Source of the DNA: Cadophora sp. MPI-SDFR-AT-0126
Taxonomy: Eukaryota > Ascomycota > Leotiomycetes > Helotiales > Ploettnerulaceae
DNA length: 64,000 nt
Assembly (NCBI GenBank): GCA_020747065.1
Contig: JAGMVK010000008.1
Coordinates: forward strand, 1,860,001-1,924,000
Direction of reading: 5' to 3'
Shown here in pieces: positions 25,459 to 37,417 of the stretch. A program made the position numbers and the translations under genes. Each line of letters opens with the position of its first letter. The first letter of the stretch is position 1. The notes under the pieces were generated by a model. It was not told the DNA's origin. It saw only the letters and a list, made by a program, of their open reading frames with translations, and searched no databases.

Positions 25459-26180
25459 GGCTTGTGGCTGATGTGAAGAGATGGGGGGGTTGGGTTATAT
25501 TTCCATACAGATTGACTGTCGTTCGGCTGGTAGGTTTTTTTTTTCTCTCTAGATCTTTATCGCAAGCGAGCCTGTAGATAAGCTTGAGTACTGTACTGTA
25601 CTGTACTGTAGGTGCATTGAGCCTGAGCTTGAGGAAGCGGCCGCAGGCCAGTGCAGTGCAGTGCAGCAGTGACGGGGAGCTAGGTGCGGTGCTAGGCTAG
25701 GCTAGGCTAGAGTGCTAGGCCAAGACTGGACCTCCGTCTCCTGGCACTTCTGGCTTCTCCTTTATACTTTCTTTGTTGACTTACCCCTTTCCCTTCACCC
25801 TCCCTTCCCTTCCCCTCCCCTCCCCTGGACCCTTCTCGCCTCATCTCACCTCGCCTCACCTCACATCACCCCCACCTCCTTTCTTAACCCATCTATCTGG
25901 ATAGGGCAGCGCAGGGCAGGCAGGGTAGGACAGAAATAACAATCGCCATTACTCATTCATGAGTCTCCGAATGTAAAGGTGGTGGTGCAGGAACCTCGGT
26001 CCATGCATTATCTCACCTCACCTTTTTGATAGCTTCTTAGGGGTCGCGGTGTCATTTCTCTGTCATCCCATTCATTCATTCGTTCATTCATTACTTCCTT
26101 GTTTACTTCTTTGCTCCTGACCCATCTCACCTACCCAGCTACCTAGATACATTATCTATTCTCTTTTTCGACCACCCACA
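25459..26180. promoter_or_regulatory. Shared divergent promoter region of MAK21 and the prolyl-tRNA synthetase gene
   Basis: No gene. It is packed with simple repeats: (TACTG)n at 25587-25610, (GTGCA)n at 25651-25666, (TAGGC)n at 25691-25710, CCCTTCCC/CCCCTCCC tracts at 25795-25830 and ATTC repeats near 26070-26090. Both flanking genes serve protein synthesis, so co-regulation through this region is plausible but not shown. Confidence 0.5.
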
Positions 26181-26330
26181 ATGACGTCCCTTTCCTCTGT
26201 ACAGAGGCTCTGGTTACGCAGCCGCCACCGTCCCTCGATAAGGCCTACGTCAAACATTTCCCCTCCTGCTCACTGTATTTCTACACTACCGGCATATGAG
26301 GCAACTGTTAGTCTTTCCATCCATTCTCAT

Positions 26331-26390
<60 letters not shown>

Positions 26391-28440
26391 TGGGTGCTAA
26401 TTTTCCCAGCTTGATGGTCGAACACGATTGTCCAGAATATGGCTGCCAACGGGTGGGATTGCAGCGTCTGCCACCGAAGGTTGGTTTCGCTGTTCATTGC
26501 ACCAATCTCCGCCTCCTCTAACCAACTCCAGATTCCCATGCAAAGCTCATGAGAGCTGGATTGTTGCGCCAGGTTAGATTCCATTGCGTGTGTTCTTGTC
26601 ACAAAACAGATACTCATCTTTAGGCTCATCCTGGTATTTTTCACATGCTACCATTGGGTCGTAGGGTGCAAGACAAATTGGAAGCTCTTATTGATAAATA
26701 CATGTTTCAATTAGGTTATGCCCCTGTTGTCTTCCGTCAGCTGGACTATGTTGACAATCTTACCAGGGGCTTCGAAACTTGCCTTGTCATCAATTTCATC
26801 GGAGGAATTGTGGGCCAAAAGTGGACGTCTGAAGAATGCTAGTTCGGAAGTAGTGCTGCCCTGCTGAACATCTCTTCCAATCTGACGATTATAGCTCTTT
26901 CGATTCTCAGATAGGAAAGATGCGAAGTATCTCCTCTCGCCCACACATGAGGAGGAAATCACCACATTAGTTTCGAGTACCGTGAAGTCGTACAAAGAGC
27001 TCCCAGTCCGCCTCTACCAGATATGTAAGTAGCTGCTGCAGTAATTGTGCTCAATTCTGACCGTTTGAAGCCCGAAAGTACCGTGATGAACTAAGACCGA
27101 GACATGGTCTTCTCCGTTCTCGAGAATTTATCATGAAGGATCTTTACACCTTCGATTACAGCTCCTCCCTCGCGCTTGGCACTTATCATGAAGTCCGGGC
27201 GGTGTACTCTCGTCTTTTTGATGAGCTCAAACTTCCGTATTTGATTGCAGAGGCAGACTCTGGTGACATGGGTGGGAATCTGAGTCACGAGTTTCATTTC
27301 CCAACCTCCAAAGGGGAGGATCACATCATCAGCTGCTCTGCGTGCGACTACGTTGCCAACGAGGAATTGGCAGAGAGTCCAGTTCCCCCACACCCGCATC
27401 AACCAAGTGAAAAAGAAACCGCGTCATTGGACGATATCTCTGTATGGCACGGCATATCTCGAGATCGACTCACCCTAATCAACGTCTGGTATCTATCTCG
27501 GACGTCCTCACCAAGCCCGTCGCCCAATGAGCACGGAATAAATATACATGCCGTAAAGGCGATATTGCCATATTTCGATCCGTCTATTGACGATCCATTG
27601 TCTCTCTGGGTAGAAGGTCAGCAAGGAGGAAGGACGGAAGCATTACAGGATTTCCGGCCTCCGAAGCTTGTGAATCTGGTGGACTCCAGAATTCCTCTCT
27701 CTATTCGACAATCTATTGAATCGAAGGATTCTCGCCTCCCCATTTTCTCAGATATGCTCGAGAAATCATCACAGGACATCGAGGTGGAGTTCATTGCTCA
27801 AAACCCATCGACTCAACAGCCACTCAACCTTCTTCGTATCAAAGACGACGATTTATGTCCTCGCTGTCCAAATGGTTCGTTGAGAGTGCAAAAAGCCATC
27901 GAGCTTGGTCATACTTTCCATCTCGGTACGAGATACAGCGAGCCACTGGCAGCGACTGTTGCAATCCCAGTCGAACTCCAATCAAAGGCCGTGACGACAG
28001 GACTACAAAGTTTAAATGGACAAATCCCGATGCAGATGGGATGTCATGGAATTGGCGTGTCTCGAATTATCGGTGCTGTTGCGGATACATTGGCAGATGA
28101 CAAAGGCTTGAATTGGCCGCGAGTTATTGCACCGTTCGAAGTGCTTGTCGTGCCTGTCAAGGGAAACGAGGTGGCCGCATTGTCGGTTTACGACATGCTT
28201 CATGAGGCTTCACCCAAGTCTGAACGCTCGCTCGATCTCGTTCTCGATGATCGCTCACAATCGTTCTCTTGGAAAATGCACGATGCAGACCTCATTGGCT
28301 ATCCTGTCATCGTTGTCGTGGGTAGAAAATGGAAAAGCGAACAACTGTGCGAGATTCAATGTAGGAGGCTGGGATTGCGTAAAGAAGTTCCCCTTGGGGA
28401 GATGACGATGTGTATTGAAGCCATACTTTCGAAGCTGTAA
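26181..28440 (+). CDS. Prolyl-tRNA synthetase, bacterial/mitochondrial type
   Basis: Seven exons (26181-26306, 26410-26479, 26532-26572, 26624-26714, 26767-26849, 26895-27024, 27071-28440) encode 636 residues. The N-terminus is Arg/Ser-rich without acids for ~35 residues, as in a mitochondrial presequence. Diagnostic text includes [50 protein letters not shown], class II motif 2 ([19 protein letters not shown], near residue 182) and motif 3 ([14 protein letters not shown], near 503), followed by the anticodon-binding domain to the end. It charges tRNA-Pro, most likely in mitochondria (AIM10 is the yeast relative). Intron 1 contains a microsatellite. Every junction restores conserved residues, so the model is firm. 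Confidence 0.95.
26334..26391. repeat. (TG)n(AG)n microsatellite in intron 1 of the prolyl-tRNA synthetase gene
   Basis: About 20 TG units are followed directly by about 8 AG units. They lie inside the 103-nt intron 26307-26409, just before a GCTAAT branch-like site and the TTTTCCCAG acceptor. Confidence 0.9.
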
Positions 28441-30458
28441 AATGACAATTTTGGATTGTACAATAGCTTCGTTCTTGTCTGTTTGTAAGACATGAGCTTC
28501 AGGACGGATCTGTGTCCCCAGGATATAGCTACATGGTTTGTGTTGGGTCTGTGAGCGAATTCTTTCCTCCATAGAGGTTGGTCTGAAGATCAATCGTGAA
28601 CTCTTCTAGTTCCATCTAGAGCCAAGCAAATCAGAAGCTGCTGGCGGTGCTCGGTGTACTACGTACCTGACGGTGGTTTCTCAAAGGGCATCAACGAAAA
28701 GAAGTAGCTTGCTCGTCACACAACCTCCTTCGTGGCGATTAGTGAGTCGAGCAAGGTCTGCGCCATTATGTCTCCCTTTATAGATGAAAGTGACTTTCTT
28801 CGGGCCAGACTACAAGCAGTTGTATGTCTTCTACGCCGTTGCACTCAGTCTTCAGGAGTGATTACTACCAAACCTATTCCGCCGAGTCCATCTTTTCTAA
28901 ACTGCAGTTCCTTCTTCGGGTCCGACTGAATCTCAGTGACACTGTACAGAAATCTATAGTGGGCTCTATTTAGAAATCATTTCATCAGAGGCGATGATTG
29001 AACGACCCGGTGGATGTAACAAGGTATACTTACTGGAAAGCTGCCAGTAAGGCAGGACCATGGCCATCGCTATTTTCTACTGCTGAAAGCATACCCACAC
29101 AGTCCGCCAGAGGAGTTGATTCTACAGACGACGCGGAACTAGAAAGCATTCATAATATTTCTCTTCGTAAACGGCTCAAAAATCTTACTGCTCCGGGACT
29201 ACTCTGTGAACTCTATACAGCGATTATATGAGGGGCTAGAGTCCGATTGCTGGGAGACGTGGTGTCTACAATTACTTATGAAAGGAACCCCAAAGTAATT
29301 ACATCGCAGTCCTGATACAAATTCCGGTAAAGAGGCCAGTTTTGGGGGCCCACGTTACTTGTTCTGCTGTATAAAGTCCCGATGGCAACTTCAGGAAATG
29401 GGGATTGATTCTTCAGTATGGAAGCCTTCCACTTCAGCGCAGAGGTAGCAAGGTCTTGCTACCAGTAAGCTTACATTCATACAGCCCCACCATTTTGCTT
29501 TCCCTATCTCGTTCATTCATAACCTATGATATGTCATCCGGACTCGCTTCCATTCGAGGGACTACCGGCCTCATGGGGCTCGCCACAGCATTCGCTATTG
29601 TCGAGGCAGGGTATCGCCTGAGAAATTCGGTGCGTAAGAACAAACAATCGACGAGCTGAAGGATACCTTATCTGACTTTGCTGGGGGTTTTGATTTTAAA
29701 GTCGTCTCCGTATCGCCGCTGAAGGCAAATTAGACACGAGGAACCTATGATTTCCCTCTAAACACCATGAGGCTTCCACTTCAGAAGCATCCTCGACTAG
29801 TAAATCTGACTCCCGGACCTAGGTGCTTTCACTATAGCTCTCGAGGATGTGACTTACATCCTGCTTGTGGCTTCATGACCCATTGCACGAACACCAGCTA
29901 CAGGGACGGAGAATATATCCCTAGACCCATCAGCCTTGAACAAGTCACATTGAGTGGTATCATTCTCACCCACGAAGTTAGAGCAATCGATGTGACGAGT
30001 TTCCGTTACGGTGTCAACAGGAGTAGTGACTTGTCTGAATTCGGCGGTGTGCCTTCGTGTCAACGCCACGTAGAGTATCGCAAATTCAGAGGCATTCGCA
30101 AAGTCAGAGGCATGATGTGGCTGGAGTGCCTCTCAGCGTAGCGAGCCTCGCCAGAACTCAGGTGTCCAAAACTGATGGGCAACAAGATCCCAGGTATAAT
30201 CTCGCTCTCGTTCTCGATCCACTAGACAATTACAATTGGGAATCAAACAAATACCAGCGTACGGGATATGAAACCGGTACTCAGTCATGCACAAATCCCC
30301 ATTGAAAACACATCAGGATTGCTATTAAAGAGAGCGACAACTTTCTTTGTCCTCTCTGTAAATAAGAATATCCACAGCGTTGCTAAAGATTGCTAGTATC
30401 CGGAACCACAGACCACCAATGCATGTACACAAGCTGTGTATGCCATTTTTATGTTCGC
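28441..30458. other. Intergenic, start of the accessory region
   Basis: About 2 kb of short open frames on both strands with no family recognised. The best small candidate is 29531-29659 (+), 42 codons with a possible membrane helix (GLMGLATAFAIVEAGY), but it has no supporting context. This marks the change from compact conserved genes to decayed DNA. Confidence 0.45.
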
Positions 30459-33400
30459 TTAAGAACTGTCATACGGACCACCTCCACCCTGCTCTTGCGA
30501 AACGCAGTGTGAGACATAGCTGACGGTAAACAGACAACCGTTGTCTAAGTGGTAAGAACCACATTTCGTGCATCCGCCGACATTGCGAAGGTTGTGATAG
30601 GTATACCACATGTCGTTACCACTCATCACGCAGCTGTCTCCTTACAGGAATACGCCGCAGAAATGAGTTCCATCACCATGGCGGTCTCCATCTCCGCGTG
30701 ACACGGTTGCATGAAGAAAGTTGTATCAGCATTGTATTGCGTTTAAAGAAAGAAGGGACAAATTGTGTCAGGGGCAGATGAAAAGAATAGAAAGGAAGCC
30801 AGATTTGACTTACTCTGTTCCGTAGGTAAGGGCGTCTATGCGAACTAAATTATTCACAGCGAGATCGCACCAACTGAGAAAGTCTGGAGTCGAACACAAG
30901 CTCGAGCCCAAACAATCGTAGGCTGGATCATCGTCGCAAGGAATACCACTACATTTGTAGCTTCGTAAAAAGCCACCGAAAACATTCTGGATTAGGGCAT
31001 AGCCTTGACCTTAAACGACATACTGATCTGGTAAAGCGTCAGTGCTACCTATCGGCACTCTCCAGGTGTTCGTATATCCAGACTGCGTTTGCGGTGCTAC
31101 ATCGAGCTGAGTCCACGTCCTGTGGGTAATGGAAGATTAGCAATTTCTTACTCTGGAAAGTCGTGGAAAAGGGATTATGCCTGTCTCAGAAGAGTCTCGA
31201 AATATCCAAAAGAGGGAAGACTGTGCTTCCATAGAACCTACCAATCTGCACTGGTCTGACTGCCCTCAACGTACGCGCCAGTGTACTTGTACAAAGCTGA
31301 GTAGAAATCATTGCCTTCGACGAGATAGTTGACCAACTTGTACTCGTCGTATGTGCCCGTGGTCGTTTTCATGCTCGTGCCTGCACCAATAAGCCAGGCC
31401 GCGGAAGTGCCGACTGTCTCGTGTGGCCCGCCGATAAACAGGCACACAAATGCGTATAGCACCAGAATATCGGCGGTGTAGACCATAATATCACCTTCCT
31501 CCTTGTAATTGACGTTTGAGATCGAGCCTCCGTCTGGCAAGCTGTTCGTGCTTGCTTTGAACTTTCTGGACGCTCCACCACCGCCTGATACGAAAAGAGT
31601 CTAAACTTCAAAGGAGATGCCAGACGTGTCGGGCTTCAGCATACCGACGACGGCTTACGTTAGTGAGGCGGGCATTACTAAGACAGGAGAGCCGTTCTAG
31701 TATATCATGTACCCAAGTGCGTTTGGTACTGCCGTCCAGGAGATGGTTACTAAGGTATAGTCTGAAGCCGTGACTCTTGCATCAGTAGGTAAGCCAGCTA
31801 CATACGAGCCACCAAGTGTAGGCGCTGCGTCTTTGCGAGCAATGCCCCCAGAAACCGCGTTGAATGCTTCTTACATATCAATGTCGTTGGGAACATTATC
31901 ATAAGGATCCGGGTTATCGTCATCAGTCATCTGTAGTTGACGGCCGATTAGCATGGCCTAATCAAGATGTTTTGGGAAAAGGATCGGACAGGTCTCAAAA
32001 AACTCCGAAGACATCAAAGAGAGAGTTAAATGGGCTCCCCTAGTACCTGCCTCTATGTATCCCACATGACGTTTTGCAGAAAGTGCAGCAACCTCGGCGA
32101 CTTTGTCCTGTGGAACCCTATAAATGATATGCCAGATTTTCCGATCATCCTTTAGTATCCAGTTATTTGCAGTATAGGCTGATGATGTATAAGTTTCGTA
32201 GCTGCTTTCAAACTTCAAAAGCGTATCTATAGTGTTTTTAAAACATCAAGGCATAGTAGAACCTGGGTTAAGCACTGTATATGCACCGGGATGTGTACGC
32301 TTAGTATAAGCATTGATATAAGCGTAGAGGTTAGAGTAGATATTATTAGGGCCGTATTCTAGCCAGCCTTCGTTGAAAAAGATGCCACTAATCGCTCCTA
32401 GATACAACTTGTACTATTTGTCAATATCTTATTCAATCTATGAAGTCCTATTCTAATTATTAGCACAAGGCTTTATAATGTCTCAGAATTATAAAGCAAA
32501 ATCATAGGATCAAGGTAGTATCTTTGTGATTCACAAAAGAGAGCTCTACTTACTATGATACGAGATCGCCTGAGCCCAATCTAGTCTTGAAGTCGTGAGT
32601 AAGACCTAGGTACCTAGTCCGAACATATCTAATAACAGTCTTACCTGATTTCGTAGCCCGCTAGATAACAAAATTCTAAGATTTATTAACCACGTAATCG
32701 GGACCATTCAGAACATTAGCAACTAGTACGCTGAGTTTATTCGAGTCGTACAAGATCATACGTTCCCAAGCAACCGCATCTCCTAGTGGGTTAGTGTAAG
32801 ATGCAAGAGCGATCTGTTAGCCCCCGCTCGTATCCGAGCCTGGGTCGTTGATAACATCTGTAAGCCACTGCTGTTGGAAATCTATCCATGATTTGTCACA
32901 AGGTTAGCCGCCTGGACCCAGGGGGGTAGTGATAATACAAGAATACTTTGTGTGGGGTGGCTGGAAAAAAGTTAGTAAAAGATAATTTAGAGGCTCAATT
33001 TGACCTACCATTAAGCAATACCCTGTTGCCTCCCCTTGACAGTCGTAGTCGGAGCACAAAAGCTGTTAAATAGAAGTTAGCTCGAGGGAAAAGAAAAGCG
33101 GGGCCTCAAGACTGACTGAGTCTATTGTCACTGGTTCACTGCCGTCGCACCCTTCGTCCTTGGGCTTGGTTGCAAATCCAGAAGCAGGAATATTGATCTT
33201 TGCAACAGTGAGAGACTGTTCTTACCCGCTGAGAACTATATTTTCCCGTATATTTAAAACAACAGAAAAAATAGCAAGCCAGACAATCGACTTAGCCACT
33301 TCCTCTTTGCTTATTAGTAAGAGATACTTGACTAACACAGCGGGGGCTTCCTAAGCGACAGTGAATCCAGCATCTAGCCATTTATTTGCGGCGACGTAAG

Positions 33401-34110
33401 CGTCAAACACACCGCCCTCTTCTACGTCTATCTTTATGTATCTAATACACAGCTCAAAACTAGAGATAATCAGCAAGGCTCGTGGGATGATCGAGATCAT
33501 CCTAGTGTGTCCTACCATCATCAACTTGGCGCCACATATTCTCCCTTTTTTCTATCTCACGCCTGAACATAACAGTGGCAAGTGCGCCGCAGGCATCGAT
33601 TACCGTGTCAACTGATTTGGTCAACGCTTTTGAAAGACCCTGAGGCAATATCACTGATATGTCCCCAACATTCCGACCAATTGCTGCCGCGGTAGCAGTT
33701 GCAAACACCACCTGAACTGTGGACGTCCCATCCGTAGACAGGTATTCGGTATTTACTCTAATCCACTAGTTCAAGTCAATGAAGTGATCTTAGAGTCGAA
33801 TATTCAACTTCAGCGTTATCTTGGTTGTGGTATCGTTAGTTGTGATGTACTAGGTGTCTGTGCTGCCAATTGATCCTCAGTAGGTTATCGCATCTCCTAG
33901 ATCTGATTCGACAGGATTAATACCAATCTAGCCCTTAGTGGTAGGTACAATAGCAAGTATATGTGGACCTGCGCGTTCGTTGATCGTTGGTGTAGGACTT
34001 GGGCGAGAGCTGACGAAAGCACCATCTACTTGGGCAAGGAGAGACAAAAGCCATAGCGAGAAGGGAACAAGTTGAATCGTCATTGATTTGATACGAAGAA
34101 AAGACGCCAT
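30459..34110 (-). pseudogene. Decayed gene for a large secreted multidomain protein with a spherulation-specific family 4 domain
   Basis: A coding-like trail runs on the minus strand for 3.65 kb but is broken by many stops. It opens at ATG 34110 or 34083 with a signal peptide (LVPFSLWLLSLLAQVDGA). A ~200-codon segment follows, interrupted by TAG (33928-33930), TGA, TAA and several more TAG; most could come from Gln or Trp codons by RIP. Next is a segment at ~33420-33110 (AYVAANKWLDAGF), then plausible introns. A spherulation-specific family 4 domain lies at ~32850-31880 (SYTNPLGDAVAWERMILYD, AISGIFFNEGW, AYTVLNPG). A fibronectin III-like strand pattern is at ~31810-31600 (TISWTAVPNALGYMIY). 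The C-terminal Cys-rich module spans ~31000-30459 (RNVGGCTKCGSYHLDNGC). I infer one ancestral gene because order and strand are constant; two adjacent genes remain possible. Confidence 0.7.
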
Positions 34111-35022
34111 ACAAATCTTAAAATCTGAACGTCACTATCAATGTAGGAAGAAAAGACTACTTATCTTCGAAAGTCTCAAGGTCCAAGAATCATGATGTCT
34201 TCTGCAATCCGTCCGCGGCTGCCTTTCGGGATGCTGCATGGTAGAGAGCATAATTCGTCTGTAGTATTTGACAGATGCCCAATTAACGTGCACCTACGAA
34301 AACAAACATGGATTATGGGGGGACTGTTGTTGCTGTTCCGGCCGAATGTCATACCCACAAGGCGGTATGCAATGCAGTGGGGGAAGACGGGCAAAAGCGC
34401 CTGGGAAAATTGAGTCGTTGGACAAGCTAATCGTGGAGGACATTTACGAGGTCCAGCGGAACGGCGAAATCTCTGAATAGGCAGGTGTCATGACCTAGCA
34501 GTATGTGCTTTGGAGGGCAGGTGATGTGTCGATTTGGGTTGTATTCTTTTCATCCCCGGTATACTGCATATAAGAGGCACAAGATGGGACGGACAGGCGT
34601 GCGGAACATAGTCAAGTTAAGGTCAGAGTGAGTGAGTAGTTTAGTACCTCTGTAATGTGCATGATTTGCATCTGTCTCAGTAAACATCACCACATCGCAC
34701 CGCCCACCCGCCGCCCGCTTTTGGCCCAATCTCCGCGCCTGGAGTAGCGCTGGGGCCGAAATAACCCGCACAAGCGCTGCATGAGCCAACACCAGGTGAC
34801 GGCGTCCTTGTCTTCACGAAATCCATCAAGCAGAACATTCTGTTCCTCAGAACTAGTATTCAGAATTTTCGAGAAATTTCATACATACTTGCAATTCCAT
34901 TCTCACGCCAGACTGCCTTCACTCCTCTCCCGTCCATTCTAGCGTGCCACAATTCGTCTCCTCTTCCTGAACACTGTGCACCTTTGATACAATTGGCATC
35001 AGTACGTACAGCTACATCAATA
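34111..35022. other. Intergenic, with one Cys-rich small open frame
   Basis: No gene is assigned. A + strand frame at 34268-34480 encodes a short piece with four consecutive Cys (GDCCCCSGRMSYPQGGMQC), reminiscent of a small secreted protein fragment. It has no start context, signal peptide or homologue that I recognise. Confidence 0.35.
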
Positions 35023-36253
35023 ATGACATCCGGCTTCGACATCTGGCCGTCGTGGCTTAAGCGTACCTTCCCTAGCTTGCGACTCAAGGGACATAGTCGG
35101 CGCGACTGCTGCGACTATGAATTACCAGCTCCCCGTCTCGTTCCTGATCGTCTCCCCATAACACGGCCCTCGAGCCCATGTCCACCTCCAGCTCCAGAGC
35201 CAGAGCTCCACAGAGCCGTCCCTGTGCTCAATTTTTTATCGGCACCTCGAGTTGAATCCAAATCGCCTCTCCTCGAACTATTGCTCTTAGAGATCCGCCA
35301 AAAAATCTGGTCCCTCGTTCTAGGGGTCGTACGCTCCATCTTGAGCTGCTTGAGGATCGTTTACGCTGCGTACACTGTTCGTCGGCTGACCAAAGCACGT
35401 GCGAGGGAATTTGTGGACATAAGATTCCTGGATGGGCCCATGATGAAAACGGAGACCACTAACCCCGGTTGACAATAGAGATGCCGAGATCTTTACATCT
35501 CTTGACAACATGTAGACAGGTGTGAGTGGCACAGACCGTCCCAAGGACCTAATTCCTTTCGCATCTAAATCACTGACGATCGCATCTCCTAGTTATACTG
35601 CAGCTATCGGTATTCTCTATTCCTCAAACACCTTCCATATCCACCACGCGTTCATCAAGGAATACCTCCCTCTTACCCTTTTACCCCAACGTCTAAACAC
35701 TATACGCAATATACGGTTCCGTCTCAATTTTAACGGTCCTCTTCCCACTAATTTAGGCTTCTGGAGGTCGTTTTGCGACAAGGAAAATCTAAGGATCCTG
35801 ACTAAACGTTATGAAAAGTGGCAGAACATATGGCATATTATCTCCTCTATAACAGGACTGCGTCAACTTCATGTAACACTGTGCGTTGGCCGCGGATGGG
35901 CGGCCATTAACCAAGAGGGTGCAGCAGAGTTGTTAAGACCAATCAAACAGGTCACTAGACCGGATGTTTTTGTTCTGACAATTCCATTGGCAGCGATGTA
36001 TGAGGGTATACCGCGCTCTCCTCCAAGTAATCGAACGCCTTGGGCGGCAAGGAATGGTTGGGAGGGCTCAGATCCATGGGATGATTTACCGAATTGCCGG
36101 ATTCGAAGGGTTACTTTAGCCGAGCTGTGGAATTGGAATCGCTTGTACTACATCTCGTCAACCAATCGAATGGACTTCTGTAGATATCTACTTTCCCTTT
36201 CCTCCAACTCTCTCTCATTCCTTACCTATTGTTTATGGTCACATGATTCGTAG
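35023..36253 (+). pseudogene. DUF7730-like fungal protein gene, frameshifted
   Basis: The first frame from ATG 35023 carries a Pro-rich N-terminus and then LLELLLLEIRQKIWSLVLG, the usual opening of DUF7730-type fungal proteins (LPxEIRxxIW). Right after it the coding text moves one frame: G-RTLHLELLEDRLRC and a Cys/His-rich stretch (CSSADQSTCEGICGHK) run in the frame reached by adding one G to the G4 at 35323-35326. That frame stops at DENGDH*. Coding then resumes in the frame open to 36253 (AAIGILYSSNTFHIHHAFI, then NIWHIISSITGLRQLHVTL). An intron in between is possible but no clean one is evident. The function of the family is unknown. Either a decaying gene or a gene with a base-call error. 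Confidence 0.55.
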
Positions 36254-36319
36254 CTGTATTGACTTTTAAGCGAGCCAAGCAGCCAATCACAATGAGTATC
36301 TGAGATCCTGTCCTGAACT

Positions 36320-37417
36320 GTGATTCTTCCGTGCCTAATTTGCCTTGAGCGAGGCTTCCATAGTGATCTTAGCAGATTTGGTAGCCACATGAAGGGATTG
36401 TGTCATCAGCGATTAGTGTTCTATGGGCTAGTTTCGACATCTGACCTTTCTTGGTCCTCCACTGAGAACAACATCACCCTCTGTCGCCTCCCTTCCCATA
36501 CTACCCACAAGCTTCAGCCCTGTGACGTCGGAGTCTCGAGCCTAGGCCATTTTGCGGCCGGTGAAGTCAGAGTTAGCCTCGTAATTCCGTACTTCTTGCA
36601 GATACTCATATTGATCGTTCAAAATTTTCAGGCGGTATGAAGTAGTATGTTCTGATAGTCTCGTATTGGTTTTGAGTAATTTTATAAGCTGGTTGTTGAG
36701 AAATGTAATGTTCCGACCGCAGTACAGGAGCTCGCTTCACCATTCATGAAATCGCCTGAGTAAGCCTCCTCTTCGTCTTTGCAGCTGTGAAAAATGCCTA
36801 TCGAGATGAGGTTGAGCGACTGTATCGAGGAGGTGTGAACAAAATCGGCAAGGGACATTTCACCTCTGGAAACAGCTCTTTAAGTGAGAAGGCATTCACA
36901 AAGAGGAAAATCACGTTCGCATGTGCGGCCTGTGGTTTGTTGTGCAGAAGCATGCTAATGCGATTAAAAGATCTATTGCCCACTGTGCCCTTCTTAATGA
37001 ACAGTAGTCACTCTTGAAGAGTATAAACAACAAAGCTAAAATTTGACGATTAATTAAGCCCGTATTTTAGTATTAAGGAAAATGGAAGGGAAGGTGATGA
37101 GTTATGAAGATATCAAGGAGGCACAAGCCAAACGTGCTGCGAAAGATGCTACGAAGGGGAAGGGAACACGAGATCGGAAGCGTAAGATGACTGCATTAGA
37201 GGCGAACGAGCTAGACGTGGAGGCGGACGCGGAGCCAGCAGTAGCACATGCTACGAAAGAGTCGGTGGGTATGATTAAACGCGGCCGGAAGCCTAAGATC
37301 GTTGTACAAACGGCCGACAACACTGAACCAGAACTAGAACCAGAGCCAGAGCCAGAAGTGGCGCAGATGATCGAAGCTCCAAAACCATTCAGGGCACCAG
37401 TGGCACGGATGATTTGA
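36320..37417 (+). mobile_element. Remnant of a pogo/Fot1-type (Tc1/mariner superfamily) transposase
   Basis: Three open pieces in order match the C-terminal half of fungal pogo-family transposases. The DDE-domain end is at ~36470-36540 (ITLCRLPSHTTHKLQPCDVGV). The following helical part is at 36787-36950 (KNAYRDEVERLYRGGVNKIGK, HFTSG, KAFTKRKIT). The basic/acidic tail is at 37082-37417 (KVMSYEDIKEAQAKRAAKD, repeated E-P, ending FRAPVARMI). Frames differ between the pieces and the N-terminal DNA-binding part is missing, so it is inactive. No clear terminal inverted repeats were found at its edges. Confidence 0.75.

Noticed and set aside
26327..26644. Open frames through the TG/GA tract
   Set aside because: They are translations of a microsatellite inside intron 1.
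29531..29659. A 42-codon open frame with a possible membrane helix
   Set aside because: Too short, with no conserved context; left as part of the intergenic description.
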